A stretch of 18,291 bases of DNA, taken from NCBI GenBank assembly GCA_964386635.1, contig CAYLRO010000046.1, positions 1 through 18,291 of the forward strand. The letters are read 5' to 3'. The stretch is from Sabulitectum sp964386635 (GTDB lineage: Bacteria; Fermentibacterota; Fermentibacteria; Fermentibacterales; JCC-6). The translations under genes were made by a program, and so were the position numbers. Below, one piece after another: positions 7,756 through 15,896 of the stretch (the stretch's first letter is position 1; each line of letters begins with the position of its first letter). The notes below the pieces were generated by a model. The model saw nothing but the letters and a program-made list of their open reading frames with translations, did not search any database and was not told the origin of the DNA.

Positions 7756-7788
7756 CCGGGAGATGCTGTTAGCAGAAGCATCTCGCGG
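7756..7788. terminator. Hairpin between convergent genes, possible bidirectional terminator
   Basis: GAGATGCT (7760-7767) pairs perfectly with AGCATCTC (7777-7784) over a nine-base loop, and after a G/G mismatch CCG (7756-7758) pairs with CGG (7786-7788). It sits in the 117-bp gap between the third DOMON gene and the convergent PAS gene. Neither side has a real T run, so intrinsic termination is uncertain. Confidence 0.4.
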
Positions 7789-7831
7789 TTACATCCGTGG
7801 TCTTTGCTGAACTTGAGAGGAAGTCAGCTTT

Positions 7832-9577
7832 CTAAACAGATTGTGCTTCGTCGCTATGCTCGATCTCCTCAAGGAGGTGTTCTCCCTCTTCTATGATATC
7901 GAAGAGACCGATTGTACCAATAAAGGAATCTCCATCTTCAAACCGGGGAATTCCGCTTATTGAAACCGGGATTGCCTCACCGCTGGTGTGAATAAGGGAT
8001 ATCTGATAGGAGCTGCATTCACCCAGGGTTCTGGCTTCCATGACGCTTGCTGCTTTTTCTGCATCCTTTTCTGAAACAAGCTCATAGAAGGTTTTTCCTT
8101 CCAGCTCCTCTGCTGGAACTCCAACAATTCTTGAGAAAGCTCTGTTTGCAAACAATATCCTGTCAACAGGGTCGCACATGATTACACCCTGGATAAGGTT
8201 GTCCACAACTGTGTTGTAAAGAGACTCGATTCTTCGTCTGTCCTGCTCTGCCCGGTACCTGCTTATAGCCATGGAAATACTGTCACCAAGGCCTGACAGT
8301 AAAACAAGATCCCTGTTAGAGAAGACATTTTTCATAGAGTAACTTTGAACAACCAGAACTCCCCACACTCCATGCGAATCTTTGAGGGGAACTCCCATCC
8401 ACTGTTCACTGGGGCTGCCAACAGATTTTATAGCGCCTTCTCGTGTCATTTTGCTGTATTCATCATTGTCAACAAGAACAGGCTTTCCTGTCATTCGTAC
8501 ATGGTCAGTGAGACTTCCCCGCATGGATTCACTTGAGAGAAAAGAAACAACACCGTCTTCCTGATCAACAGAGTATGGAAAGGAATAACTTCCCGTGTGC
8601 TTGTTGTAAAAGGCGAAATAGAGATTAGGTGTGTGAATAACCTTGGACAGTTCGTGATGAATGAATTCAAGGAGAGTCTGAAGAGATTCTGTTTTTACTG
8701 TTTCCTCAGCAATTGAATGAAGAACAGAGTAAATGGATTCTGCCTTCTGACGATCAGCAACTTCTTTGAGAAGATTGTTGTTTGACCGTTTAAGTTCCGC
8801 TGTTTTTGTTTCAATTATGCTGTGCAGCCTGTTTTGAAGTCTTTTCAAGTCATTCTCAGCACGCTTTTTCTCATCAATGTCCAGCGCTACCACTTCAATG
8901 TAGATCAGGTTACCCTTAGTGTCCAGCTGGCTTGTTGCCGTAAGGGAGGCCCAGAAAACTGAACCATCTTTTCTCTTCCATCTTGTTTCAAAGCCGTTGA
9001 CTATCTTTTTTTCACTCAATACTTTGAGCATTTCGGCTCTGTCATTAACATCAACCCAGGTTTCCGCTATTTCGAGATTGTAAACCTGATGTTCATTTTC
9101 ATATCCCAGCATTGACACGAGTCCGCTGTTCACGTAGAGGATGTTACCTCCCACTGCAGCTTTGAAAACGCCCACCGGGGAATTTCTGTCAAGACTTTCA
9201 AGGCTGTCCGATCGGTGCATAAGAACTTTTTGCACAAAGAGATATTCTGTGACATCTCTGAAAGAGCAGATGTATCTTTTCTCGCTTCCTTCACCGTAAG
9301 CAATAAGTCCAACGCGAAATTCTCTGCGATTGCCATCGGAGCTGTAGGCTATGGTGCAGGATCCATTGCATTTTTCCACTTCAACAACCATCATCATCTG
9401 AGAGAGGAAGTCCTCACCGCTGACCATCTGGCCGAGAAGATCTGATAAACTCAACTCTGAATTCAGCAGGAAGATATTTCTGAATTCGGTGTTACAGTCC
9501 AGGAAGGTAAGTTTGCCGTCATAAACGGCGATAGCAGTTTCGTCATGCTCGCGTGCAAAGAATTCTATGGGGTTCAT
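7832..9577 (-). CDS. PAS-PAS-GAF-PAS sensory protein lacking an output domain
   Basis: A 581-residue protein with no signal peptide or membrane helices, so probably cytoplasmic. Order by eye: PAS1 about 9-112, ending in the FRDVTEY motif; PAS2 about 128-237, with a PAS/PAC ending (RWKRKDGSVFW, then ALDIDEKKRAE); coiled coil about 238-285; GAF about 285-441 (WMGVPLKD and GVWGVLVVQSY are typical GAF strands); PAS3 about 447-562 (FANRAFSRIVGVPAEEL, then IGLFDIIEE). The chain ends 20 residues later with an acidic tail. No histidine kinase, GGDEF, EAL, HD-GYP, PP2C or HTH domain follows, and a stop codon closes the frame, so it is not a truncated kinase at a contig edge. It may act as a sensor that signals through protein contacts, or it may be a kinase remnant. 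The start is supported by GAGGTGA a few bases upstream. Ligands cannot be read from the sequence. No neighbouring response regulator is seen. Confidence 0.8.
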   Translation of the reverse strand: MNPIEFFAREHDETAIAVYDGKLTFLDCNTEFRNIFLLNSELSLSDLLGQMVSGEDFLSQMMMVVEVEKCNGSCTIAYSSDGNRREFRVGLIAYGEGSEKRYICSFRDVTEYLFVQKVLMHRSDSLESLDRNSPVGVFKAAVGGNILYVNSGLVSMLGYENEHQVYNLEIAETWVDVNDRAEMLKVLSEKKIVNGFETRWKRKDGSVFWASLTATSQLDTKGNLIYIEVVALDIDEKKRAENDLKRLQNRLHSIIETKTAELKRSNNNLLKEVADRQKAESIYSVLHSIAEETVKTESLQTLLEFIHHELSKVIHTPNLYFAFYNKHTGSYSFPYSVDQEDGVVSFLSSESMRGSLTDHVRMTGKPVLVDNDEYSKMTREGAIKSVGSPSEQWMGVPLKDSHGVWGVLVVQSYSMKNVFSNRDLVLLSGLGDSISMAISRYRAEQDRRRIESLYNTVVDNLIQGVIMCDPVDRILFANRAFSRIVGVPAEELEGKTFYELVSEKDAEKAASVMEARTLGECSSYQISLIHTSGEAIPVSISGIPRFEDGDSFIGTIGLFDIIEEGEHLLEEIEHSDEAQSV

Positions 9578-9621
9578 GTTCAGTCACCTCTACCTTAATG
9601 TACAAACTGAAACTGACAGTG

Positions 9622-9765
9622 AACAGCCCCATGAGTTGTGACTTTACGCTCTGCCCTGGTAGGGCAAACAGCCCCATGAGTTGTGACTTTACGCTCTGCC
9701 CTGGTAGGGCAAACAGCCCCATGAGTTGTGACTTTACGCTCTGCCCTGGCAGGGCAAACAGCCCC
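9622..9765. repeat. 45-bp tandem repeat array, 3.2 copies
   Basis: Three full 45-bp units (9622-9666, 9667-9711, 9712-9756) and a nine-base partial fourth (9757-9765) follow without spacers. The units are identical except for one base: the third has GGC where the others have GGT. Each unit starts AACAGCCCCATGAG and ends with the inverted repeat TGCCCT-GGY-AGGGCA, which could fold into a six-pair hairpin (9652-9666, 9697-9711, 9742-9756). The partial unit runs straight into the terminator hairpin. The array lies 44 bp upstream of the PAS gene start and downstream of the RND operon. Near-identity implies recent expansion by slippage or unequal recombination. Confidence 0.95.
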
Positions 9766-9790
9766 TGATCTATCATTCGATCAGGGGCTG
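9759..9790 (-). terminator. Perfect 12-bp hairpin ending the efflux operon
   Basis: CAGCCCCTGATC (9759-9770) is the exact inverse complement of GATCAGGGGCTG (9779-9790), with an eight-base loop. It begins eight bases past the stop of the RND pump gene (minus strand) and is followed there by only TTTG, so termination may be less efficient than at a site with a long T run. Its distal arm (GGGGCTG on the minus strand) is also the start of the adjacent repeat unit. Confidence 0.7.
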
Positions 9791-9798
9791 CAGGTTAT

Positions 9799-12700
9799 CT
9801 ATTTCTCAGAGTGACATATCTTACTGGCTATTCTTTTTCCCAGGACGATATAGATGCAGGGCTCAACTATCAGGGTCAGCACTGTTGCTGCAGCCAGTCC
9901 GAAAATTACGGTAACCGCCATTGGAGCCCATGACTCTGCTCCCTCACCAATACCAAGAGCAAGAGGTGTCATTGCAAGCATGGTTGTAAGAGCGGTCATG
10001 AGAATGGGACGAAGCCTTGTGGTGGATGCTTCCACTATGGCGTCTTCCAGTGAGGTCTTTTTACGGCAGAGGGTTTGATTGGCATAGTCAACCATGACAA
10101 TCCCGTTATTCACCACAATTCCCGCCAGCATCAGCACTCCGATAAGTGACATTACAGACAGAGGAGTCCCGGTGAGTAACAGCCCTATTACCACTCCGAT
10201 TAATGCCATGGGCACAGTGAAGATGATGATAAAGGGTTCCAGAAGAGACTCGAACTGACTTGCCATGACCATGTATACAAGAAGCGCTGCGACAATTATG
10301 GCAATTCCCAGGTACATGAAGGTTTCCTTCTGGTCCTTCATCTCCCCTCCGAATTCAACCCTGAGACCATAGTCATTGTTTTCCTCTACAACTCTCTCAA
10401 CATCGGCTGCCACTTTATCAAGGCTTCTTCCAGCAACATCACAGGAGATGGTAACACACCTCTGCTGATCCGTTCTTTGAATACTTGTTGAAACAAGTCG
10501 CTCCTCAAAGTAACCGAAGTTGCCGGCAGGGGTGCCCATAACTGGCAGGAATCGGAGTTCCTCTCTGGAATCCCTGAGATACTCAGGTATCCTGACAACA
10601 ACATTGTACTCGTCTCCGCCGTCTCTGAATACTGTTGCCGGAGAGTTACCAAAGGCGTTGCTGATCTCACCTGCCACTGTTGCCGGATGCATACCCTGCA
10701 GTGCCAGCTGGGTGTAGTCCTGCCTGAATGTCAGGTCGGGAATCATGTCTTCCAGGGAGGTGGTTGGTTCCCTGACTCCCTCAATCTCACCGATGGCATC
10801 GGTTATCTTTTCACTTTCCATGGAGAGGATTTCGAGATCATCACCGAACAGCTTTATCTCTATGGCACCACCACCCATGAAGTTACTGCCTGAAATGTCG
10901 TACTCGAATCCCGGTGTTCTATCCAGCAGTTCGCGTATCTTTTCTTCGTATTCCTGCTGACTTGTTGATCTCTGCGTGACAGGAGAGAGTCTGAACATCA
11001 TTTCCACGGAATAAGATCCCTTGGCTCCGCCGAAGATAGCATCCATTCCACCTGCGCTGCCTATTTGAGAATACAGGGTAAGCAGGTCGCCGTCCTCAAA
11101 CAACAGGGCCAGCGAATCCTCCAGAGCTTCCACCATTGCAGTTGTTGTGGCCAGATCTGTACCGATGGCAGCATCCATAGCTATCTGGATCATTCCATCG
11201 TCATTTGAGGGAATGAATTCTGTTTTAAGAACGCCTATCAGAGCCATTGATCCGGCGAAAATCACACCGGTAGCAATCAGAGTGAATTTTCGATGCTGAA
11301 CAACTTTTTTGATCACATCGTTGTACCGCTTTTCGAAATTTTCAAAGCGGCTTTTGATTCTGTCCCCCAGAGACCCTTTTTTGTGGTTCGGCACAAGTTT
11401 ATCAGCAAAGGAACTTAGAAGAGGAACGAGGCTGAGTGCCACAAAGAGCGATACTACCAGGCTGAAGACGATGGTAAGCACCATCTCTCTGAACAGTTGA
11501 CCGGAAAGACCGGGAACAAAAAGGATCGGAATAAAAACTGCAAGAGTTGTCAGCGTTGAAGCAGTGATTGCCATTCCAACTTCTCCAGCTCCTTTTGTTG
11601 CAGCTTCAATTGCTGAATGTCCCATTGATCTATGCCGGTAAATGTTTTCCAGAACCACGATTGAGTTGTCTACAAGCATTCCCACCGCCAGGGCCAGGCC
11701 TGCCAGTGAAATCATGTTCAGATCAACATCGAAGAAATGCATTGCTGCGAATGTAACGATAATGGAAATGGGAATAGCTGAACCTGCGATTGCAGCTCCT
11801 CTTGAAGAGCGAAGGAAGTAAAGAAGTACCATGAATGCCAGTATCGTTGCTGTTATCCCGGTAGAGGCCAGATTTGAGATAGCCTGCTTGATAAAGTTGG
11901 ACTGATCATACATGACATACGGAACAACCTGTCCTGAGTATTCTTCTGCGATTTTGTTCAATTCACTCTGAACAATGTTGCACACATTCACAGTGTTTGC
12001 GTCGCTTCTTCTCTGAACAAACGCAAAGAGAGAGGGCGTCTGATTCATTCTCACTATTTCAGTTACTTCCGACTCTCCGTCAATCACTTCGGCAACATCT
12101 CTCAGGAGTATCGGGCCTGTGGCTCCCATTCCAATAACCAGTTGCTCAAGTTCTGTCAGAGAGGTAATGCTGGACTCTATTCTGACGTTTATCTTCTCTC
12201 CGCCGGACTCTATGCTTCCAGCTGGAGAGTCGTTCCTTACCTGTGCCAGTGCACCAACAACCTGGCTGATGGTAATTCCCGCACTTTCCAGCTTTGACGG
12301 ATCAACTTCAACCTGAATTTCCCGGATAAGACCGCCGGATACTGTTACTGAACCAACACCCTCCTGTCTTGCAAGTCGAGGTTCTATCTCATCTTCAATG
12401 AGCTGCCTCAAAGCGAAGTCGTCCAGCACAGGGCTTGAAAAACCAATGAAAATGATAGGCTGCATGGAAGGGTCCAGAGCAAGCACAAGAGGATCGGTGG
12501 CATCTTCAGGCAGAGCTGCTCCGTAAAGGTCAAGCTGGCGTCTTATATCAGTTTCTGCAGCTTCCAGGCTGTGCCCCCACTGGAACTCCGCCATGACCAC
12601 ACTGGTTCCACTGGCTGACGTGGAGGAAACCTCTTTGACATTTTCCACTCTTGAGACTGCTTCCTCAAGATATTTGGTTACAAGCTCCTCCATTTCTTCC

Positions 12701-12867
12701 GGACCTGCACCGGTCATGGTGCTGGCAACTATAACCATGGGGAATTCCAGCTTGGGGAAGAGATCTATACCCAGCTGACTCAGCCCGAAAAATCCAACTC
12801 CCACAATGAAAATAAAGATCATGAGGAAGGCGATTCTTCTCCTGACGGAAACGCTGGAGAGGCTCAT
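9799..12867 (-). CDS. RND multidrug efflux pump, AcrB/HAE1-type inner-membrane subunit
   Basis: A 1022-residue RND transporter of normal length for the family. One N-terminal helix (about 12-31, leading to GIDLFPKLEFP) is followed by a large periplasmic porter/docking region, helices from about 332 to 490, a second periplasmic region (about 550-845) and helices to the C-terminus. The TM4 motif reads GMLVDNSIVVLENIYRH: Asp400 is kept but the second Asp of AcrB (Asp408) is Asn401. The TM10 motif reads GIVVNNGIVMVDYAN, with Asn920 in place of AcrB Lys940. This DN/NN pattern is known in SwrC-like pumps and implies a simpler proton relay. It would act as a trimer driving export with the adaptor and TolC-like proteins encoded just upstream. 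Its ATG overlaps the adaptor stop by four bases (ATGA), so translation is probably coupled. Substrates are unknown; drugs, detergents, lipids or metabolites are all possible. Confidence 0.93.
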   Translation of the reverse strand: MSLSSVSVRRRIAFLMIFIFIVGVGFFGLSQLGIDLFPKLEFPMVIVASTMTGAGPEEMEELVTKYLEEAVSRVENVKEVSSTSASGTSVVMAEFQWGHSLEAAETDIRRQLDLYGAALPEDATDPLVLALDPSMQPIIFIGFSSPVLDDFALRQLIEDEIEPRLARQEGVGSVTVSGGLIREIQVEVDPSKLESAGITISQVVGALAQVRNDSPAGSIESGGEKINVRIESSITSLTELEQLVIGMGATGPILLRDVAEVIDGESEVTEIVRMNQTPSLFAFVQRRSDANTVNVCNIVQSELNKIAEEYSGQVVPYVMYDQSNFIKQAISNLASTGITATILAFMVLLYFLRSSRGAAIAGSAIPISIIVTFAAMHFFDVDLNMISLAGLALAVGMLVDNSIVVLENIYRHRSMGHSAIEAATKGAGEVGMAITASTLTTLAVFIPILFVPGLSGQLFREMVLTIVFSLVVSLFVALSLVPLLSSFADKLVPNHKKGSLGDRIKSRFENFEKRYNDVIKKVVQHRKFTLIATGVIFAGSMALIGVLKTEFIPSNDDGMIQIAMDAAIGTDLATTTAMVEALEDSLALLFEDGDLLTLYSQIGSAGGMDAIFGGAKGSYSVEMMFRLSPVTQRSTSQQEYEEKIRELLDRTPGFEYDISGSNFMGGGAIEIKLFGDDLEILSMESEKITDAIGEIEGVREPTTSLEDMIPDLTFRQDYTQLALQGMHPATVAGEISNAFGNSPATVFRDGGDEYNVVVRIPEYLRDSREELRFLPVMGTPAGNFGYFEERLVSTSIQRTDQQRCVTISCDVAGRSLDKVAADVERVVEENNDYGLRVEFGGEMKDQKETFMYLGIAIIVAALLVYMVMASQFESLLEPFIIIFTVPMALIGVVIGLLLTGTPLSVMSLIGVLMLAGIVVNNGIVMVDYANQTLCRKKTSLEDAIVEASTTRLRPILMTALTTMLAMTPLALGIGEGAESWAPMAVTVIFGLAAATVLTLIVEPCIYIVLGKRIASKICHSEK

Positions 12868-13937
12868 TGGTTCACCACTTCCACCGGTCCATTCTCGATA
12901 ACACTGTTCTGTCCCAGAACAATTACCACGTCTCCCGGCTCTATCCCTGAGGTTATTTCCACGTCTCCATGGCTGATAAGACCGGTTGAGATGCTCCTGA
13001 GCACTGCTCTGTTATTCTGAACAATGGCAACCTGGTAGCCTTCTCTGGTTCGCCTGAGTACACTTACCGGCAGAACCATGGCATCAGATCTTGTTTCAGT
13101 GATTATTGAAACTCTTCCGGAGAACCCCGGACGGAGTCTGAAATCAGGATCGTCAAATCTGACCTCTGCAGAGACCTGACCGCTTACAGGATCAACAGTA
13201 GGTGATACTGCTGTGACTGTGCCCGGCACAGATTCGTGATCAAGGGCAGGTACTGTTACATAGGCAGCCTGCCCTGTTTCAAGGCTGAAAATGTCAGATT
13301 CAGGAAGCAGAACCCTGGCAACTATCCCGCTGTTACCGGAGATGGATATAAGCGGTGTGGTTCCAGTCATATTGCCCTGCCTGGCCCATACTCTGCCTAC
13401 TCTGCCTGAGAAGGGAGCTATGATCCAGGCGTTGTCTCTGGTGCTTCGTGCCTGGGTGTATCCAGCCTGTGCCTGTCTCAGCTGTGCTTCAGCCGCTTCA
13501 AGCGCAACTCTTGTGCCATCAAGCTCCTGAGCACTCAGGGCGCCTGCATCAAACAGCGATTCCATTCTTGTGAAGTTGGCCCTGGCATTCTCCGCATTTG
13601 CTCTGGCAGCACTTACAGAAGCAAGAGCACTTGAGGTGCCGGCATTTACCTGCTGATCCGTGTCCATTTTAACAAGTCGCTGGCCTGCCTCTATTTCGTC
13701 TCCTTCTGCTACAAGTACTTCTTCAACAGTACCTGGCATTGAAGCATAGATCAGAGCTTCCTGGGCTCCCTCAAGCCGAGCATTTGCATAGACTTCTGCA
13801 GAAATGGTCGACGGCTCCATGATCTGTACCTGTACCCTGACCACTCTTTCTGATTCTTCGTCTTGACCTGGTCCGCATGCAGTGACAGAAATAATCAGCA
13901 CAAGCAGTGCGATTGCCATTCTGTAGCTAAATTTCAT
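12864..13937 (-). CDS. RND efflux periplasmic adaptor (membrane fusion) lipoprotein
   Basis: A 357-residue membrane fusion protein. The signal peptide ends with the lipobox VTAC, giving lipidated Cys21, as in AcrA-type adaptors. Domains: split lipoyl (about 60-95, with MPGTVEEVLVAEGDEIEAGQ, and about 170-200, with IIAPFSGRVGRV), a short coiled-coil hairpin between them (about 96-168, Ala/Arg/Gln-rich), a beta-barrel (about 205-285, with VSPTVDPVSGQV) and a membrane-proximal domain (about 286-357). It would link the RND pump to the outer-membrane channel. The frame can be opened 10 codons earlier at 13967, directly abutting the previous stop (TAAATG), but no ribosome site is there; GGGAGG seven bases before 13937, and the signal peptide starting with MKF, support the start used here. 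It overlaps the pump gene by four bases. Confidence 0.92.
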   Translation of the reverse strand: MKFSYRMAIALLVLIISVTACGPGQDEESERVVRVQVQIMEPSTISAEVYANARLEGAQEALIYASMPGTVEEVLVAEGDEIEAGQRLVKMDTDQQVNAGTSSALASVSAARANAENARANFTRMESLFDAGALSAQELDGTRVALEAAEAQLRQAQAGYTQARSTRDNAWIIAPFSGRVGRVWARQGNMTGTTPLISISGNSGIVARVLLPESDIFSLETGQAAYVTVPALDHESVPGTVTAVSPTVDPVSGQVSAEVRFDDPDFRLRPGFSGRVSIITETRSDAMVLPVSVLRRTREGYQVAIVQNNRAVLRSISTGLISHGDVEITSGIEPGDVVIVLGQNSVIENGPVEVVNQ

Positions 13938-13944
13938 ATCCAAA

Positions 13945-13950
13945 CCTCCC
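13945..13950 (-). promoter_or_regulatory. Ribosome binding site that fixes the adaptor start
   Basis: GGGAGG on the minus strand lies seven bases before the ATG at 13937. The alternative ATG at 13967 has only an AT-rich stretch in front of it. Confidence 0.75.
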
Positions 13951-13967
13951 TGGACATCCAGTCTCAT

Positions 13968-15269
13968 TTATATCTCAAGAATGCCAAGTGCTCTTGCAAG
14001 CATGGCTTCAGCTGTTTTCAGAGAATAGAGTGCTGATGCGTAATTGGTTCTTGCCTGGGTCAGAGCAAGGAAAGCTCCGTCCATGGCAAGTCTGGTTATC
14101 ACACCTGATTCATAAGATACGGTGGCTATTGCAGCAGCTTCCTCGGCTTGACCAACTGTTGACTGAGCAGCTGCCACAATTTCTCTGGCCTGATCAAGTC
14201 CGTTCCATGCAGCTACAAGCCCGAGAGAAGCGTAGTTCTCTATATCCTCTGCTTGAGCATAGGAAACAAGTCTGTCATATCTTGCGGAACGATAACCGCT
14301 GTAGTCGGAGATCCCGTTGAAAATGGGGATCTGCAGTGCAGCGGAAGTAGTCCAGTTTCTTGAGTAGTCGTCTCCTGTAATGTCCATGATGTCGTCTACT
14401 CCAGCCTGGTAGCTGTAATCTGTCTGAAAAACAAGCTGCGGTGCGAAGCTGGCAGCTGCCATGTTCACCCCGGCGTCACTGAGCTTTCTGAGTTCCTCTG
14501 CCTGTGCAAGCTCTGTGCTGGTGGTCTGCATAACTTCCCGGGCTTCCGCAAGGGTTTCCGGAAGCTTGATGGGGAAGGGGTCGCAGAGGTCGCCCTCCAG
14601 TGAGACCGGGTGACTCTCCTGGAATCCCATGCTCACAGCAAATGCAGCTGTGGCATTCGCGAGCCCGATCTCAGCTGCTATAGAGTCAGGTCTTCTGTTC
14701 TCATAGGCAACCTGGCTTTGAAGCAGTTCGAACCTGCTGATGGTTCCTGCCTCGTACCTGGCTTCAGCCAGTTCGAACCCTTCTCTTGCAATGTTCAGAG
14801 CTTCTGTTGCTACATCATTCATCATTTCCGCAAGAAGAACGCCATAGAAGGAACCTATCACATTTGACGCTGCGTCCTGCTCTGCAGCGGTGAGAGAGAG
14901 TTCGGCAATATTCAGAGCTCTTGTGGACATGGATGCACCTGCAGGCCCCTGAAGTACAATGGGAACTGTTGCTGATATTCCATAGGAAGAGCCCCACTCT
15001 GTTCCTGTTGCAAAGGAGCCCAGGCCCGGTATTGTCAGCTCTGAAATATCGTGGCTTTTCTGGTATGCCAGAGAGAAGTTCACCTGAGGGAGGAACCATG
15101 TATGCGCAGTGTTCCTGTCCCATCTTGTACTTTCCAGTTCGTTTCTTGCAGCCTCAACATCTCCACGCTGTTGCAGGGCAGTACTGACAGCCTCCTCCAG
15201 CGTGTAGGCTGATGCTCCTGAAACGATGAGCAGAAGCAGTGTGCAGTAGAAAGATGCTGCTTTTTTCAT
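13968..15269 (-). CDS. TolC-family outer-membrane efflux channel protein
   Basis: A 433-residue outer-membrane efflux protein. The signal peptide should be cut after Ala21 (SGASA then YTL). The mature protein opens with YTLEEAVSTALQQRGDVEAARNE, the usual first helix of TolC/OEP proteins, and shows the family's internal duplication: two halves, each with long Ala/Glu/Gln-rich helices and beta segments (W-LPQVNFSLAYQ in the first, FAPQLVFQTDYSY in the second). ARYEAGTISRFELLQSQVAYE and VSYESGVITRLAMDGAFLALTQA are the matching helix-turn motifs near the channel tip. It would form a trimeric tunnel joined to the adaptor encoded next. The ATG overlaps the tetR stop by four bases (ATGA), with GAGGG just upstream. 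Trypanosomal-size or multi-domain features are absent; length is typical. Confidence 0.92.
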   Translation of the reverse strand: MKKAASFYCTLLLLIVSGASAYTLEEAVSTALQQRGDVEAARNELESTRWDRNTAHTWFLPQVNFSLAYQKSHDISELTIPGLGSFATGTEWGSSYGISATVPIVLQGPAGASMSTRALNIAELSLTAAEQDAASNVIGSFYGVLLAEMMNDVATEALNIAREGFELAEARYEAGTISRFELLQSQVAYENRRPDSIAAEIGLANATAAFAVSMGFQESHPVSLEGDLCDPFPIKLPETLAEAREVMQTTSTELAQAEELRKLSDAGVNMAAASFAPQLVFQTDYSYQAGVDDIMDITGDDYSRNWTTSAALQIPIFNGISDYSGYRSARYDRLVSYAQAEDIENYASLGLVAAWNGLDQAREIVAAAQSTVGQAEEAAAIATVSYESGVITRLAMDGAFLALTQARTNYASALYSLKTAEAMLARALGILEI

Positions 15270-15862
15270 GATTCCCTCTTCCCTGTTCCGATTCCGTCGA
15301 AGATCATGGCTGCAATTCTGTCAGCAAATACTTCCGGATCGACTTTCGTGAAAAACTCTCTTTCCTTGATGCGGAATGCTCCATCCATCAGTGAGTTCAG
15401 CATGCCCATTACAAGTTGCAGATCTGCATTCCGGTTAATATCTCCCTGTTCTATCGCATTCTGGAACACTGGTTCCAGTCGGCTGAACAGCTTGATTATT
15501 CTTGCTCTTGATTCTGCACCGCAGATAAATTTACTGGTTGCCATCATTCTGACCGCATTGGAAAACTCAGGTCTGTTCACGACCTGATCCACACGGCTGA
15601 TTATGATTCTCTTAAGTACTTCTCTGAAAGGTAATCCTTCTTTCAGGCAGGTATCAACCAATTTGTTCAAAGAAATTTCAACATGATCCACAAGACTTTG
15701 ATAAAAACCGATTTTGCTTCCGAAATAATAGTAAACCATGGGCTTTGTCACGCCAGCTCTGGCAGCAACTTCATCCATGGAAATGTCTTCCGGCGGTTTT
15801 TCTGCAAGTATTGCCAGGCCTGCATCAAGCAGGCTTTGACGGTTATCGCTTCTTTTCGGCAT
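15266..15862 (-). CDS. TetR/AcrR-family repressor of the efflux operon
   Basis: A 198-residue TetR-type regulator. The N-terminal DNA-binding domain holds a helix-turn-helix at about 27-50 (ISMDEVAARAGVTKPMVYYY, then FGSK), with the usual TetR YYYFGSK signature. The C-terminal part is helical and divergent, as expected for a ligand-binding and dimer domain; the ligand cannot be inferred. The frame stays open upstream to an ATG at 16003, but the start at 15862 begins right before the HTH, gives the family's usual length, has GAAGGA 10 bases before it, and lies downstream of a promoter-operator. It is the first gene of the efflux operon and overlaps the tolC-like gene by four bases. A perfect palindrome over its promoter implies autoregulation that also sets expression of the three pump genes; an effector that releases the repressor would induce the whole operon. 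Confidence 0.92.
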   Translation of the reverse strand: MPKRSDNRQSLLDAGLAILAEKPPEDISMDEVAARAGVTKPMVYYYFGSKIGFYQSLVDHVEISLNKLVDTCLKEGLPFREVLKRIIISRVDQVVNRPEFSNAVRMMATSKFICGAESRARIIKLFSRLEPVFQNAIEQGDINRNADLQLVMGMLNSLMDGAFRIKEREFFTKVDPEVFADRIAAMIFDGIGTGKRES

Positions 15863-15878
15863 ATCCTCGCCTTCCTTC

Positions 15879-15896
15879 TTACTTACGAGTAAGTAA
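15879..15896. promoter_or_regulatory. Perfect palindromic operator, likely TetR binding site
   Basis: TTACTTAC-GA-GTAAGTAA is an 18-bp palindrome with eight-base perfect arms, 16 bp upstream of the tetR start. Size and symmetry fit a TetR-family dimer. It overlaps the end of the predicted -10 element and covers the predicted transcription start (about 15888), so bound repressor would block RNA polymerase. Confidence 0.8.

Noticed and set aside
9622..9765. Tandem units considered as a CRISPR array
   Set aside because: The units are contiguous with no unique spacers and no cas genes are near.
9543..9776. Open frames on both strands through the 45-bp repeats, which would encode 15-residue peptide repeats
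   Set aside because: 45 is a multiple of three and the unit lacks stops, so open frames arise automatically. Neither frame has a ribosome site, and the minus-strand one overlaps the PAS gene start.
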